A DNA stretch of 64,000 nucleotides from CAVVJA01 sp963809815 (GCA_963809815.1 CAWELM010000008.1:92689-156688); one strand, 5' to 3'; positions 8,982 to 18,413 are shown, counted from the stretch's first letter. The notes: generated by a model not told the origin, from the letters alone. Numbers and translations are program-made.

Positions 8982-9735
8982 TGGAGCGGGAACTCGAGTC
9001 TCGGGTTGACGGTGAGGTGCGATTCGACGCGGGATCACGGGCCACATACTCCACCGATGCATCCAACTTCCGAGCACGTGCACGCGGGCGGACTCGACGT
9101 AGGGCTGGAGCCCAGCTGCACAGCCGTTTTCCGCTCCGACGAGCCCGAACTAGTTCCCGAAGACCGCGATATAGCCCGGCTGCGCGACCAGACCGTCACG
9201 TTGTCCGAGTTGCTGCTCGACCACACGCCCGGTTGGCTGCCTACGACCGTTCCAGGTGACGTGCACGCCCTCGCGCAGGTGCACGTGTCACCAGCACGCG
9301 ATCACCGGCTGGGACAAGGACCAGGAACTGCTGGCCGGTGCCGGCGTGTCGGTCGAGCGGTTGCCTTCCGGATGCTGCGGGTTGGCCGGCAACTTCGGAT
9401 TCGAACGCGGCCACCTGGACGTCAGCCGGGCCTGCGCCGAACAGGTACTACTTCTCGCATTACGCGAGGCCGACCCGAATACGGCAATGCTCGCCGATGG
9501 ATTCAGCTGCCGAACCCAGATTCACGAGCTGTCCGACCGCGACGGCATCCACCTGGCCGAGTTGCTCGCGGCCGTTCTTGATTCGGACACCTCGCCTGAT
9601 TGGACGACCGCCCAGCGACCGACAGAGCCGCCGCGGTGGGCGCGCATCACCGCGACGGCCGCACCCGCTGTCGTAGGTCTGTCGGTAGGTGGCTGGTTAG
9701 CCCGCGCGCTCATGCGGGCGGCGAGGCACACCTAA
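8965..9735 (+). pseudogene. FAD-binding and (Fe-S)-binding oxidase (glycolate/D-lactate type) with internal deletion and frameshift
   Basis: Three pieces of one roughly 950-residue enzyme lie in order. The N-terminus (VDALALERELESRVDGEVRF, GSRATYSTDASNFR) runs from about 8965 to 9072. It jumps from about 9085 directly to the C-terminal Fe-S/CCG domain (LDVGLEPSCTAVFRSDEPEL, LRDQTVTLSELLLDHTPGW). The end continues one frame over from about 9285 (CHQHAITGWDKDQELL, SGCCGLAGNFGFERGHLDV, LADGFSCRTQIHEL) to the stop at 9735. About 750 residues including the FAD core are gone. A single extra G near 9284, in caggtgcacGtgtcaccag, breaks the remaining frame. The product is certainly non-functional. Confidence 0.85.
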
Positions 9736-9940
9736 TGTCGCGATCTACCGCGAGACCCCTAGCCCATGCGACCGCTGCGGTACCGGCAGCGCACCGACGC
9801 AGACCACCGGGTGGATCCGGCCTTGTCGCACCCTTGAGTCCGCCGGTCCCGAACGTGCGCTAACCGACCGGCCGACATGGGTGGATTCTGGCCGTTTGTG
9901 GGTACACCTACTACGAGTCGCATGCATCCACTAGCGGCGC

Positions 9941-10882
9941 ATGGAAAGGATGACCGCCGTGGTTTTCGCGCTTGGCGTCACCGCGGCGTTGCTCCTCGGC
10001 CTCGGCTGGGTATTGCAGCAGAAGGTCGCCGCAACGTTCACCCGCTCTGATCTGACGGCCTGGCGCCTGCTGTTAGCACTCATCCGGAAGCCGTGGTGGT
10101 GGATAGGTATCGGGTCGATGACGCTCGGGCAGACCTTGAGCGCCTGGGCCCTGCAGCTCGCCCCGGTGACACTGGTCGAACCGCTGCTGGTGAGCTGTCT
10201 GCTGTTCGCGTTCTTCTTCGCCGCCCTCATGGCGCGACATGCGCCGCGGTGGCAGGAGGTTGTGGGCACGGTGATGCTCGCGAGTGCGCTCGCGGCGTTT
10301 CTGGCGGTGGGCGATCCACGAGCTGATGCGCACGCGGATCCTGGTTTGACCGCTATCGCGCTCGCTGGCGGACTCAGTGTCGCCGTCGCGTTCGCTATCG
10401 TCGCGACGGCTAAGGTCATGGGCAGACGCAACCGGCTTCTTCCCGGGGCCGTCCTGTTTGCTACGGCCGCAGGCATCATGTATGGCTTGCAAGACGCGGC
10501 CACACGCGGCGCCATTGTGCATGCCGAGCGGAACAACTTGGTCGCGCTGATGTCCACCGCCTGGCCCTATCTGGTCGTGGGCGCGGCAACCACCGGAGTG
10601 ATCCTGTCGCAAACCGCATTCCGGGACGCTCGCCTTGACCATTCGCTGCCACCGACCGCGGCTGCCCAACCAATCGCCGGCATCATCCTCGGCCTCGCAT
10701 TACTCGGCGACCACCTGACCGTCCACGGCGGCGCGCTCGCAGTTGAAGCGGTAAGCCTCGTCGCGATGCTCACCGCGGTGTTCATCATCGGCCGATCGCC
10801 CCAACTGGCAATGCCGAGTCGCGACGAGCCGGCGAGCAGTCCCCGCGACGAAATGCACACCGCGCTGGCGACCAACCGCTGA
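9941..10882 (+). CDS. DMT-family transporter
   Basis: Integral membrane protein of 313 residues with about nine or ten helices arranged as two EamA-like repeats, typical of the drug/metabolite transporter superfamily. Characteristic stretches are LGWVLQQKVAA, ALQLAPVTLVEPLLV in repeat one and TAAAQPIAGIILGLALLGD in repeat two. The C-terminal 25 residues are cytosolic and polar. ATG at 9941 was chosen; ATG at 9950 is possible. The substrate is not predictable and no enzyme gene is co-transcribed. Confidence 0.85.
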   Translation: MERMTAVVFALGVTAALLLGLGWVLQQKVAATFTRSDLTAWRLLLALIRKPWWWIGIGSMTLGQTLSAWALQLAPVTLVEPLLVSCLLFAFFFAALMARHAPRWQEVVGTVMLASALAAFLAVGDPRADAHADPGLTAIALAGGLSVAVAFAIVATAKVMGRRNRLLPGAVLFATAAGIMYGLQDAATRGAIVHAERNNLVALMSTAWPYLVVGAATTGVILSQTAFRDARLDHSLPPTAAAQPIAGIILGLALLGDHLTVHGGALAVEAVSLVAMLTAVFIIGRSPQLAMPSRDEPASSPRDEMHTALATNR

Positions 10883-10893
10883 CGACCCTCCCC

Positions 10894-10919
10894 GACGAGT
10901 ACTCCTGACGAGTACTCCT
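10894..10919 (+). repeat. Tandem 13-bp direct repeat
   Basis: GACGAGTACTCCT occurs twice back to back just after the transporter stop codon (10894-10906 and 10907-10919). No function can be assigned. Confidence 0.6.
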
Positions 10920-10984
10920 CTCGGCCACCCGCCGAGCATCGCCTATATGGAGGCCTAGCCCAGCCACCGCGCGGGAAAGCAGGC

Positions 10985-11722
10985 CTATTCGGGGTTTGCC
11001 GGTTCGAGCTCTGGATCTTGCGGAACCGACAGGCGATTGAGGTCGCGGCGCCAGGCGGAAAACGCGGTCGTCATGGCGAGCAGCCACGCCGTGCCGATGA
11101 CAAGGGCGCCAGCGACGTCTGACAGGTAATGCACACCGAGAGCGACGCGCGAGAATGCGATGAGAGCGACCGCTAGCCCGGCCGCGGCGATGACCCATAC
11201 GCGGGCCGGCCGGGAAATGACGGGAACGAAGATCAGGACAAGGATGCCGAATCCGACGGTGGCGGCTTGGGTATGGCCACTTGGGAACGACGTGCCGGCG
11301 GCGGCGGCGACTGGGTCGGCTAAGTGCGGCCGGGCGCGATCCACGGCCCATTTGATGAGGGTGTTGAGCAGGGAACTCCCGATCGCCGTGATCGCGAGGA
11401 AGGCCGCGAGCCGCGGGCGGCGGCTCAAAAGCAACCAGATGAAGACGGGAGTGAGGACGATCCACCAGCCCAGGGGGGACCCGATCGCGCTGATAGTTCG
11501 CATGGTTGCAGTGAAGGCCGGATGCTCGATCGCATAGCGGTGAAGCGAGTCGGCGGTGTCGCGGTCCACGAGGATGAGCGCCGCCGACTTGGAGACGACC
11601 AGGAATACCAGGGCGGCGAACGGTAAGGCGACGAGTAGCACGGCGACAAATGCGAGCACCGCGTGCAAGCCGAAGCGGCGTGCGGCTCGTTCTCGTCGCT
11701 CAGGGACCGTGTTTTCAGCCAT
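10985..11722 (-). CDS. PAP2-family phosphatase
   Basis: Membrane phosphatase of 245 residues, expected to hydrolyse phosphatidic acid, undecaprenyl-PP or a similar lipid phosphate on the outer membrane face. The three signature motifs are complete: KWAVDRARP (KX6RP), SFPSGHT (PSGH) and SRVALGVHYLSD (SRX5HX3D), set among five or six helices. The ATG at 11722 gives a cytosolic N-terminus; upstream in-frame codons run into the divergent gene. It is transcribed away from the phospholipase D gene. Confidence 0.88.
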   Translation of the reverse strand: MAENTVPERRERAARRFGLHAVLAFVAVLLVALPFAALVFLVVSKSAALILVDRDTADSLHRYAIEHPAFTATMRTISAIGSPLGWWIVLTPVFIWLLLSRRPRLAAFLAITAIGSSLLNTLIKWAVDRARPHLADPVAAAAGTSFPSGHTQAATVGFGILVLIFVPVISRPARVWVIAAAGLAVALIAFSRVALGVHYLSDVAGALVIGTAWLLAMTTAFSAWRRDLNRLSVPQDPELEPANPE

Positions 11723-11783
11723 GACGAATCCGTGAAGCACGTTGTGGTAGACGCCGGGGCTCATCCTCGACAGACTGACGCTC

Positions 11784-13385
11784 GTGACACGGGCCACGGG
11801 GGCGGTGATTGAGGATTGGTTCCTCGTCGATGCGGAGCGGCGCAACCGTGCGTCCGACATTCGGAATTGGACGACCGGCAATGCCGTCGAACCGCTCGTC
11901 GACGGTGCCAGCTACTTCCCGGCGCTGTATGGCGCCCTCTGCGAGACGAGGGCCGGCGACCAGATCTACTTTGCCGATTTCCGCGCTGACACCGAAGAAT
12001 TGCTCAGCGGCCCCGGCACCTCCGTTGGACGAATTCTCGCCGAGCTTGCCGAACGGGGTGTCTTGATCTTCGGACTTGTCTGGCGATCTCAGCCGAGCTG
12101 GCTGGACCAAAGCGAAGGTAAGAACGCCGAGCTGGTCAGAAAGCTGTCCGATGCTGGCGGCGAGGTCTTGCTGGATGCACGTACCCGTCGCGGCGGATCC
12201 CACCATCAGAAGTTCGTCGTCATCCGACACCCGGGACGTCCTGAGCGTGACGTGGCGTTCGTCGGGGGCATCGATTTGGGACTGAGCCGGCACGATGGCA
12301 GCCGGCACGCGGGAGACCCGCAGGCGATGGACTTTCCCTCCGTCTATGGCGAACGTCCACCGTGGCACGACGTGCAGGTCGCGATCCGCGGCCCCGCTGT
12401 TACTGATATCGAGCACACGTTCCGGGAGCGATGGGCTGGGAGCACCGTTCTCGATCTGCCGAGTCCGGTGCGGATGGCGATCGACCGGGCTTACCACGCC
12501 GGCAAGCTCGTTGGTCGTGAGCTGCCCGCTCCGCTTCCTGAGCCACCGACTATCGGTACGCACGCCGTTCAGGTCCTTCGCACCTACCCGGCGCGACTTC
12601 GCCGCTACCCATTCGCGCCGCTCGGTGAGCGAAGCATCGGGCACGCGTACCGGAAAGTGCTTGCCCGCGCGCGTCGTCTCATCTACGTCGAGGACCAGTA
12701 CCTGTGGGCACCGTTTGTTGCTGACCTCATTGCCGATGCCTTGCGCGCCCAGCCTGACCTGCACGTGATAGCAGTGGTCCCTCGATTCCCAGACAAAGAC
12801 GGGCCAGCGCGGTGGCCTAGCTTGGTCGGACGAGAGCAAGCGATCAAGGTATGCCGGGCCGCCGGCCGGGACCGCTTCGCTATCTACGACATCGAAAACC
12901 ACGTCGGCACGCCGGTGTATGTGCATGCCAAGGTCGTTGTCGTAGACGACGTGTGGGCCATGATCGGTTCGGACAATCTCAACCGGCGCTCGTGGACACA
13001 TGACAGCGAGATGTCCTGCGCCGTGCTTGACGAGAGCGTGGACGAGCGTGAACCCCGGGATCCCGCGGGGATGGGCGATCAGGCGCGTATGTTCGCCCGC
13101 GAGCTTCGCTTGCGATTGTGGCGCGAGCATCTCGACCTCGACGAGAGCGCCGGTCAGGAGATGATCGATCCGCTCAAAGCGTTCGACCTGATGCGCCGCA
13201 GCGCCGACGCTTTGCAAGCGTGGTACGACCACGGTTGTGCGGGCGATCGACCTCCAGGCCGGCTCCGCCCGCACGCACCGGAGCGGCTCCCGCGTCGGCA
13301 CCGTCCCTGGGCGGTACCGGTCTACCGGCTGGCCTATGACCCCGACGGCCGCTCGTTGCGCGATCGCGTTCGCCATCGGCCTTAG
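11784..13385 (+). CDS. Phospholipase D-like protein
   Basis: 533-residue PLD-superfamily phosphodiesterase with two HKD-type motifs. The first is HHQKFVVI with downstream FVGGIDLG (about residues 139-175). The second is HAKVVVVDD with MIGSDNLNRRS (about 375-405). The two half-sites together form the active site, with the histidines as nucleophile and acid. No signal peptide or membrane helix is visible, so it is probably cytosolic or peripheral. The natural substrate could be a phospholipid headgroup. Start is GTG. It neighbours two PAP2 phosphatases and a lipid-kinase-like gene, a lipid-phosphate context. Confidence 0.86.
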   Translation: MTRATGAVIEDWFLVDAERRNRASDIRNWTTGNAVEPLVDGASYFPALYGALCETRAGDQIYFADFRADTEELLSGPGTSVGRILAELAERGVLIFGLVWRSQPSWLDQSEGKNAELVRKLSDAGGEVLLDARTRRGGSHHQKFVVIRHPGRPERDVAFVGGIDLGLSRHDGSRHAGDPQAMDFPSVYGERPPWHDVQVAIRGPAVTDIEHTFRERWAGSTVLDLPSPVRMAIDRAYHAGKLVGRELPAPLPEPPTIGTHAVQVLRTYPARLRRYPFAPLGERSIGHAYRKVLARARRLIYVEDQYLWAPFVADLIADALRAQPDLHVIAVVPRFPDKDGPARWPSLVGREQAIKVCRAAGRDRFAIYDIENHVGTPVYVHAKVVVVDDVWAMIGSDNLNRRSWTHDSEMSCAVLDESVDEREPRDPAGMGDQARMFARELRLRLWREHLDLDESAGQEMIDPLKAFDLMRRSADALQAWYDHGCAGDRPPGRLRPHAPERLPRRHRPWAVPVYRLAYDPDGRSLRDRVRHRP

Positions 13386-13388
13386 TGT

Positions 13389-13423
13389 CCCGCGAGGGCC
13401 TTTGAACATGCTTCCCTCGCGGG
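13389..13423. terminator. Bidirectional terminator between convergent genes
   Basis: CCCGCGAGGG and CCCTCGCGGG form a perfect 10-bp stem with a 15-nt loop. It sits exactly between the convergent phospholipase D and diacylglycerol-kinase-like stop codons. Confidence 0.75.
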
Positions 13424-13425
13424 CC

Positions 13426-14295
13426 TTAGTGCGTGCACAGCGTGAGTCCCTTTGGTAGCACTGTAACGGCGAGCTCGCTGATCTCTCCGGCGTAGTCGCC
13501 GTCGAACTCAACCGCTACCGGCTTGTCCACGCTTACCGTGGCCGTGCGGCCATGGAAGATCGTCGTTCGAGAATCGGCCCGCAGACGTCCGCGAGCTATC
13601 CGCGCCACCAGCCCGAGAATGTCTCGCCAGGTACGCGGGGCCAGCACGACGACGTCCAGCCGGCCATCTCGTGGGTCGGCGCCAGGGAGCACATCCATGC
13701 CGCCCTGCAACTCGCCCACGTTCCCGATCACGACGGCCAACGCTGTGATTCTCACGTGAGGACGACCATCCACGCTGACGGCATAGCGCCGCCGTGGCGT
13801 CCGTCGTAGCGCCCGAACGCCGCCGCCGACGTACGCCAGCCAACCGAAGCGAGTCTTGCCGGCGTCGTGGGTCTCGCGCATCATCGTCGCGTCGAAGCCC
13901 AGCCCGGCCATCACCGTGAAGCACCGGCCGTCGGCCTGTAGCACGTCGATGCGGTCCCGGCCAGAGGCGGCCGCCCGGTCCAGGGCCTCGCCGAGATCAA
14001 GCGGCACGCCAAGATTGCGGGCCAGGAGATTACCTGTGCCGACCGGAAGCAAACCCATCGCGACATGCGTCCCGGCCAGCACCCCGACCGCTTGGGCGAC
14101 CGTACCGTCGCCACCAGCGACAAGAACCACATCGACGCCCTCATCGAGCGCTCGCTGCGTCTGACCCGCGCCCGGATCCTCCATCTCGGTCTCGAACCAG
14201 AGTATGTCGTCGTGCGGCCAGCGACGCTTGACCTCGGTCCGCAGGCCCTCCGGATCCGCGACGGTTGAGGGGTTGCAGATCACCGCCAGCGTCAT
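13426..14295 (-). CDS. Diacylglycerol kinase-family lipid kinase
   Basis: Cytosolic lipid/sphingosine kinase-like protein of 289 residues. The ATP-binding signature is complete: VVLVAGGDGTVAQAVG near residue 65 and LLPVGTGNLLARNLGVPLDL near residue 93. The C-terminal beta-sandwich domain includes VIGNVGELQGGMDVLPGADP and AVEFDGDYAGEI. The expected reaction is ATP-dependent phosphorylation of diacylglycerol or a related lipid. The ATG overlaps the upstream PAP2 stop as ATGA, so kinase and lipid phosphatase are made from one message. Confidence 0.9.
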   Translation of the reverse strand: MTLAVICNPSTVADPEGLRTEVKRRWPHDDILWFETEMEDPGAGQTQRALDEGVDVVLVAGGDGTVAQAVGVLAGTHVAMGLLPVGTGNLLARNLGVPLDLGEALDRAAASGRDRIDVLQADGRCFTVMAGLGFDATMMRETHDAGKTRFGWLAYVGGGVRALRRTPRRRYAVSVDGRPHVRITALAVVIGNVGELQGGMDVLPGADPRDGRLDVVVLAPRTWRDILGLVARIARGRLRADSRTTIFHGRTATVSVDKPVAVEFDGDYAGEISELAVTVLPKGLTLCTH

Positions 14296-14993
14296 TGTCG
14301 TGGCCGAATCAGAACGACCATCGCGGTGATCGTCAACCAGAGTATTCCGAGCAGCGCACCAGCCAGAAGATCCGTCGGGTAGTGCATCCCGCGGTACAGG
14401 CGGGCAAACGCCACGCAGATCGGCGCGACGATCGCAACCGTCACGGCCAATGCTCGAAGCCATGGCCGTCGGCTTGACGACAACGCGATCAGCGCCAGTG
14501 CCCCGTAGAGCGTGACCGCGGCAGCGGTGTGACCCGAAGGAAAGCTCGAAGTCGGCGGCGCGTCGTCCAGGTGCGGCACCGCGGGGCGCGGCCGGTCGAT
14601 GACCATGGTCGAGCACACGAAGATCGTGACTTCCCCGAGCACCGCGGTCAGCAGGAAGAGTGACTCACGCCAGCGGCGCAGGCGTATCCGCATTGCGACA
14701 AAGAAAACCAGCCCAACAGCGATCACCGTGTAGGTCTCAGCCGTGAAAGTCACCCAGTGCGTAACCGTGTTCCACTCGGTACTGCGATGGTTGGCGAAAA
14801 ATCGGTTGACCGATCCGTCCCAGAGTTCGAACGAAGTCCCTCGTAACGGCCTAGTCAGTAGATAGCCGAGCCCACAGATGATCGCCCACACCAGCACGGC
14901 CGAGGGAACCAAGCGGACGAGCGCGTATCGGAGTTCACCTGTGCGTCGGCCTGAGCTCCGCGTCGGGTCCCGGCGGACGGCAACGGTTGACAT
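14292..14993 (-). CDS. PAP2-family phosphatase (second copy)
   Basis: Six-helix lipid phosphatase of 233 residues. Motifs are DRPRPAVPHLDD (the RP of KX6RP), SSFPSGHTAAAVTL and ARLYRGMHYPTDLLAG (RX5HX3D). The ATG at 14993 begins one nucleotide after the DUF1206 stop, and its own stop overlaps the kinase gene, giving a tight DUF1206-PAP2-kinase operon. The opposing activities suggest turnover of phosphatidic acid or polyprenyl phosphate; this is inference from context. Confidence 0.87.
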   Translation of the reverse strand: MSTVAVRRDPTRSSGRRTGELRYALVRLVPSAVLVWAIICGLGYLLTRPLRGTSFELWDGSVNRFFANHRSTEWNTVTHWVTFTAETYTVIAVGLVFFVAMRIRLRRWRESLFLLTAVLGEVTIFVCSTMVIDRPRPAVPHLDDAPPTSSFPSGHTAAAVTLYGALALIALSSSRRPWLRALAVTVAIVAPICVAFARLYRGMHYPTDLLAGALLGILWLTITAMVVLIRPRQ

Positions 14994-14994
14994 G

Positions 14995-15807
14995 TCAGGT
15001 CCGGTGCCACTTGGCCTCGGCGAACCCGTACGCGGCAAAGATCAGCAGTCCGAGTCCAGCGAGAAACACCAGGACCGGGCCGCCGGACATGGTCAGCAAC
15101 TCGCGAAACGCCTGATCCAATCCGCCGGCCTTGCTCGGGTTGGCGGTGACGGCTGCGACGATCACGAATACTCCGGCCAGAGCGAATACCACGCCACGAG
15201 CGGCCGTTCCGGCGATCCCGAGCCACTCCACAAGTCGACGCTGAGTCGGACTCATCCGCTCTAGCTCCAGGTACTTCTCGAACTTGCGGGTGAGGCCCTG
15301 CATCACCAACACGACGCCGCAGATCACGATCACCACGCCGACCAGGCCGACGATCCATCGTCCGCCCGCATGCTGCATGGCCTTCGCGGTCCACAACTCC
15401 TGGCGCTGTGCTTGACTGCCGGCGTTCGCGCCGATGGCAACCCGGACGGCCGTGATCGCGAAGAACAGATAGATCAGCCCGCGGGCGAACGACTGCAACC
15501 GCGGCCCAACCTTGCGACCCTCACCGACCACACCGAATGCCGCCTCGCTGAACCGCCACGCCGCATATCCGAACAGCCCAATGGCGATCAGCCACACCAG
15601 CACCACGCCGCCGGTGTGTTTCGTCAGAACCTGCAACGCCCCCTGCTGGTCGGGCTCATTCACGTAATTACCGAATGCAAGCGCAATTGCAAGCGCGCCG
15701 ATGAGCAAGTAAACAGAGGCCCGAGCCGTCAATCCTGCCTTGGCCAGCCGCGCCATAGGTTGACTTCGTGCGGCTGATCGCACTGACGTCGACATTGACG
15801 CGGTCAT
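14995..15807 (-). CDS. DUF1206 membrane protein
   Basis: 270 residues with six helices arranged as three similar two-helix repeats, each starting near a G-x-x-A-R motif (AKAGLTARASVYLLIG, FARGLIYLFFAI, GTAARGVVFALAGVFVI) and ending near G-x-x-x-Y/F. This is the DUF1206 architecture, function unknown. It is the first gene of the lipid-phosphate operon. Confidence 0.88.
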   Translation of the reverse strand: MTASMSTSVRSAARSQPMARLAKAGLTARASVYLLIGALAIALAFGNYVNEPDQQGALQVLTKHTGGVVLVWLIAIGLFGYAAWRFSEAAFGVVGEGRKVGPRLQSFARGLIYLFFAITAVRVAIGANAGSQAQRQELWTAKAMQHAGGRWIVGLVGVVIVICGVVLVMQGLTRKFEKYLELERMSPTQRRLVEWLGIAGTAARGVVFALAGVFVIVAAVTANPSKAGGLDQAFRELLTMSGGPVLVFLAGLGLLIFAAYGFAEAKWHRT

Positions 15808-16031
15808 TTTGCGACCCCTCTTCGGTTTTCGGAAACCCGGACTCGTCTCCGGATGGCTTACCCGATCTGGATGAGTGTCAAACCGACTCGAGCAATGGCC
15901 GAAGCTACGGTCGGGATCGCAGCTCGCGTTTGCTACCGATGATGAGCCTCCGCCAATACGTGCTCGCGCCTGCGCGGGGTGAACAGGCCATGCGTATTGA
16001 CGGAGGCTCGGTGAAGCCGCGTGGCATCCGT

Positions 16032-16265
16032 CTATTGATGAGCTCGCTCGTCAGCCTCAGCGGCGGCTGCCTTAGCGCGGGCGTTCTCCGCCTCGGCCTC
16101 CCTAGCCGCGACCTCGCGCTCTGCGGCCGCCTTGTCCTGCTGGGCGCGTCCTTCGGATTTGAGTGATTCATTACCCGTCACGGCGCCAGCAGCTTCCTTG
16201 ACTTTGCCCTTGACGTCCTCCGCGACACCTTTGACAGCGGCCTCGGGGCCCGTTTCGTCCGTCAC
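16032..16265 (-). CDS. CsbD-like stress protein
   Basis: A 77-residue highly charged helical protein. The N-terminal half matches the CsbD/microaggregate-binding type (AVKGVAEDVKGKVKEAAGAV then TGNESLKSEGRAQQDK). The second half is an alanine/glutamate/arginine heptad-like helix. The GTG start is favoured because GGAGGG lies 6 nt upstream. CsbD proteins are abundant general-stress proteins without a known biochemical role. Confidence 0.8.
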   Translation of the reverse strand: MTDETGPEAAVKGVAEDVKGKVKEAAGAVTGNESLKSEGRAQQDKAAAEREVAAREAEAENARAKAAAAEADERAHQ

Positions 16266-16532
16266 GGCTGCCCTCCAATCATTATCCGGTTGGTCAGAGA
16301 CAGCTTTCCCGGCATCTGTCGCCGATAAACCGGCGCCACTATTGAGCTTTATGAGCAACGGGCGGCGGCGTGGCGAGCGAGGATGACCAGACATGAGCGA
16401 GGAATCCACCGACACCGAGCTACGCCGTCTGGTCGCCAGTGCTCGGGCCAAGGATGCATGTTCTGATGCCAGCACGGCACGACACCTACGGCATTGACGC
16501 GAACCAACGTCGCACGAATCAAAGATCGATTC

Positions 16533-17099
16533 CTACCAGCGGTGCGCTACGTCGATCACGAACCTTGACCCCGCACCTGGGCCTTGCAGTACGAACACGC
16601 GGAACGGCAACCTTGCCCGGACGCCGAGTCCGATGGTCGACTGTCCCTCGTAAGAACCGGCCCACGCGATCTGACGGAAGGTCTGCCACCCGGCGACGTT
16701 GACCAGCTCGCTCCGGTTCGCCGGACGGTAGGTCTGCCGGTAGTTGTCGTAGGCAGGTGCGACCACCGTCACCTGAAGGCGTGCCCCGCCGCGTAGCGGC
16801 ACCGCGAAGCCGGACCCCTCCTGTCGTACCGTGTCTACGTAGTGGACGAAGTAACCGTCCGCGCCGCCTGCTCGCACGTCGACCACCATCCGGTCGAAGC
16901 ACACATGCTGACCGGCCCGGATATTCACCATCGGCGCGGTCTCGGTGATCCTCGCCGTCTTGGACAGCGACCCCCAATAGATCCCACAATAGGGAGCTGC
17001 GGTCGCCGCTGGTGCGGCGGCCGCAACGCTCGTGCCAACACCCACGACCAGTGCACCCACCACCGCCCCACGCCTGATGCCCTTCGACGACAGCGTCAT
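16533..17099 (-). CDS. Secreted AMIN-like domain protein
   Basis: 188 residues. A signal peptide (positive start GIRRG, hydrophobic core AVVGALVVGVGTSVAAAA, cleavage near ATAAPYC) is followed by an AMIN-like domain: CFDRMVVDV, GYFVHYVDTV, LRGGARLQVTVVAPAYDNY, AGSYEGQSTIGLGVR, PFRVFVLQGP and a final VIDVAHRW. Two cysteines could form a disulfide. Such domains in actinobacteria are cell-surface modules of unknown ligand, probably envelope-associated. It is monocistronic. Confidence 0.82.
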   Translation of the reverse strand: MTLSSKGIRRGAVVGALVVGVGTSVAAAAPAATAAPYCGIYWGSLSKTARITETAPMVNIRAGQHVCFDRMVVDVRAGGADGYFVHYVDTVRQEGSGFAVPLRGGARLQVTVVAPAYDNYRQTYRPANRSELVNVAGWQTFRQIAWAGSYEGQSTIGLGVRARLPFRVFVLQGPGAGSRFVIDVAHRW

Positions 17100-17869
17100 G
17101 GCAATCCCCTCCTTCTTTACGCAGATAGACGCATGATGGTGCGAGAGGTTGCCTTGGCCGTGAGGGCTCCCCTCCTTGGCCGTCGGCCATCTGTTTGGGG
17201 ATCACCGCATGGTGACCGCTTGGTACTCGCCGCAGCGTTGGCACCGAAACCAGCGGACGATCATGACAGGTCCACCTGCAGGTAAAGCGCCCGCCCGTCG
17301 AGCTGCGCGGCCCGGACGGCCTCGCGAGCGGCGCCGGTTCGTGAACGCGGTGAAGACGGGCAGCGCGTCCGGGTCAGTGTCCGCCGCTGCGGGAACCGAG
17401 GCCGGAAATCAGGTTGATGGTGGTGGCCAGGATCACCGCGCCGTAGGCCACGCATAGGCTGCCAAGAACACGAGCGCCAGCACGGCGAGTGGCCACTCGG
17501 TACGTCGTTCGAAGCGATCCACCCGGCTAGTACCTGTTGTCATGCGGCGAGGATGACAGACTATGCCTGACGCTCGGAAACCGTCCGGGACCTGATATTC
17601 CCCGATCCTGACGCTTGCAGTCTGTATGGCGCTGGACAGCCTTCAGCCAGGGAACGCACTGATCAAGGTTGCGACCCAAGGGAGCATGGATCAGCAACCC
17701 GCGGCAGCGACTCGTTTGCGCCACGCCGCGCTGTACGCGACTGGTCGCGTCTATTTCCCGCGTCGCCATTACGCCATTGCACTCGTCAGTATGTACGGAG
17801 CGCGGGAACCCAATGTCGTCGGTTCGGTGCGCCGGTTTTCCTTCCTGGGTATATGGGTACGACCTTCAT
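17100..17869. other. 770-nt region with only decayed coding sequence
   Basis: Apart from the short ion-channel-like start described separately (17433-17543), I see no supported gene here. Frames on both strands are short, lack ribosome sites and show no recognisable motif. Confidence 0.4.
17433..17543 (-). pseudogene. Possible remnant of an ion-channel N-terminus
   Basis: A 36-codon frame reads MTTGTSRVDRFERRTEWPLA then VLALVFLAAYAWP and stops. It resembles the cytosolic start and first helix of two-TM potassium channel-like proteins. Nothing matching the pore (TVGYG type) follows. It is likely a truncated relic; the assignment is tentative. Confidence 0.3.
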
Positions 17870-18082
17870 ATGAAGGCCGCCAAGCGCAAGTCGCTCCGCA
17901 AATCCGACTTCGTTTACCCGCCGGGTTCGCGGATCGGAGGAAGTCAGGGTCGTTATCCGATTGATACGAAGAAGCGCGCTCGCGCAGCCCTTCGCTACTC
18001 GGCGCGAGCCGATACTGCAGGCACCTACAAGACCGTCTCGAACAAGGTCTACAAGCGTTACCCCAGCTTGAGTACGTCATAG
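17870..18082 (+). CDS. Small basic protein (phage-associated type)
   Basis: A 70-residue lysine/arginine-rich protein: MKAAKRKSLRKSDFVYPPGS, then RYPIDTKKRARAALRYSA, ending KVYKRYPSL. The pattern K-S-x-F-x-P ... YPI-D-x-x-x-A-R-x-A-L ... V-x-K-x-x-P is shared by small proteins found in actinophages and genomes; function unknown. The start is the ATG that directly precedes the conserved part; no strong ribosome site is seen. Confidence 0.55.
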   Translation: MKAAKRKSLRKSDFVYPPGSRIGGSQGRYPIDTKKRARAALRYSARADTAGTYKTVSNKVYKRYPSLSTS

Positions 18083-18413
18083 CTGGTCCTCGGCGACGCA
18101 GAACGATCGAAGGCTTCGACGATCCTGCAAGCGGCCCCAACTCAACAACTACCGGAGTCGCGAGTCGAAGCTGGCGTGACGGCGTTTTGCGCTGAGCTGC
18201 TCTTGCTGATCTCGATCCTGGCCGGAGGTTCCGAGGATGAGCGGGGTGCCCTGGCGAAGGCGCGTCTCCTAGATGATGGAGCTGTGTGGTGGCGGCGAGA
18301 CGAGGGCGTCGCGACGGTCGGTCTGACGTATCCCGCGGAGTGGGCTGGATGCACGTTAGGCGAATTCGAGTCGATGTCCGTTTGGCGGTTCCGTTTCTGC
18401 AAGGATTTCGATC
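18083..18413 (+). other. Intergenic region without a recognised gene
   Basis: Upstream region of the alpha/beta hydrolase gene. A short glutamate-rich frame (from about 18176) has no family resemblance and no clear ribosome site. Nothing else is seen. Confidence 0.35.

Noticed and set aside
12000..13511. Minus-strand long frame across the phospholipase D gene
   Set aside because: Shadow of the plus-strand gene, which has both HKD motifs.
16393..16497. 34-codon plus-strand ORF starting MSEESTDTELRRLV
   Set aside because: Too short, no ribosome site, no relatives recognised; probably chance or a relic.
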